Of a stretch of 44,888 nucleotides of DNA, positions 44,749 to 44,888 are shown in pieces. The stretch is from NCBI GenBank assembly GCA_947449575.1, contig CANFRV010000028.1, forward strand, positions 1 to 44,888, written 5' to 3'. Below the pieces are notes generated by a model. It had not been told where the DNA came from, searched no databases, and saw only the letters and a list, made by a program, of their open reading frames with translations. How positions within the stretch are numbered: the stretch's first letter is position 1; every line of letters begins with the position of its first letter. The position numbers and the translations under genes are program-made. This DNA is from Flavobacteriales bacterium. GTDB lineage: Bacteria; Bacteroidota; Bacteroidia; Flavobacteriales_D; Crocinitomicaceae.

Positions 44749-44888
44749 TCAAGTACCAAATGCGACATTACCGTTTATAAATTTATAAAAAATATTCTTT
44801 GGTGAATCAAAATTTAATTTTTCTCTTGGTCTTTCGTTTATTTTATGCTGAAATTGAGTTAGTTGCTCTTTTGAGTAATCATTTAAAT
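44749..44888 (-). mobile_element. IS30-family transposase, C-terminal part (continues beyond the window)
   Basis: The minus-strand frame reads LNDYSKEQLTQFQHKINERP, then REKLNFDSPKNIFYKFINGN and VAFGT before the stop at 44749. This is the characteristic C-terminal end of IS30-family transposases (INxRPRxxLNFxSPxxIFY), which cut and join DNA with a DDE active site. Only 45 residues are inside the window; the catalytic DDE residues lie beyond the right edge, so intactness cannot be judged. The IS end and its inverted repeat should fall between about 44690 and 44748, but I could not identify it. Confidence 0.75.

Noticed and set aside
1-44888. CRISPR arrays, tRNA or rRNA genes
   Set aside because: No regularly spaced repeats and no cloverleaf or rRNA signature were recognised on either strand by reading; a covariance-model search was not possible.

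Overview
The window is about 45 kb of AT-rich bacterial chromosome that reads as Bacteroidota, most likely Flavobacteriales and possibly a Fluviicola/Crocinitomicaceae-like lineage. The evidence is the giant SprA translocon of the type IX secretion and gliding system, two secreted proteins ending in T9SS sorting domains, promoters of the Bacteroidota TAnnTTTG type, an almost complete absence of Shine-Dalgarno sequences, and families typical of the phylum (DUF6427, PIN-PhoH, fused malic enzyme-phosphotransacetylase). No rRNA, tRNA or CRISPR array was seen. No stretch longer than about 300 bases lacks a gene.

Layout. Positions 1-3337 hold a T9SS leucine-rich-repeat protein, an RlmI-type methyltransferase, a TPR membrane protein and a RidA protein, all on the minus strand. 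Positions 3554-9026 (plus) hold a lipoprotein, two related exported proteins of unknown function, and a PIN-PhoH ATPase. A perfect 18-bp hairpin at 9039-9082 separates this block from the minus-strand operon maeB-ruvA-sprA-GNAT (9095-19844). ileS follows at 19996-23463. It carries an in-frame, GC-rich insertion built around a perfect 42-bp palindrome.

The most interesting region is 23716-28205. It is a tight three-gene operon inserted between the housekeeping genes ileS and lysC, with its own promoter. In transcription order it encodes a TPR-HExxH metallopeptidase, a MazG-type nucleotide pyrophosphohydrolase, and a fusion of a GIY-YIG nuclease, a DUF2075-type SF1 helicase and an S24/LexA-like peptidase domain. 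Codons 19-22 of the first gene contain a G9 tract; gain or loss of one G gives a stop codon within four codons. I infer a phase-variable, probably anti-mobile-element (defence) system. I do not recognise it as a named system.

The rest is housekeeping: lysC, gpsA, a 1,210-residue NtrY-like sensor kinase, a uridine kinase-like protein, a T9SS-exported lysyl-endopeptidase-like protease (plus), then a minus-strand run of DUF6427, purQ, purD, a CNNM/CBS protein, a secreted beta-propeller protein, a HAD phosphatase and truA. The extreme right edge (44749-44888) holds the C-terminus of an IS30-family transposase.
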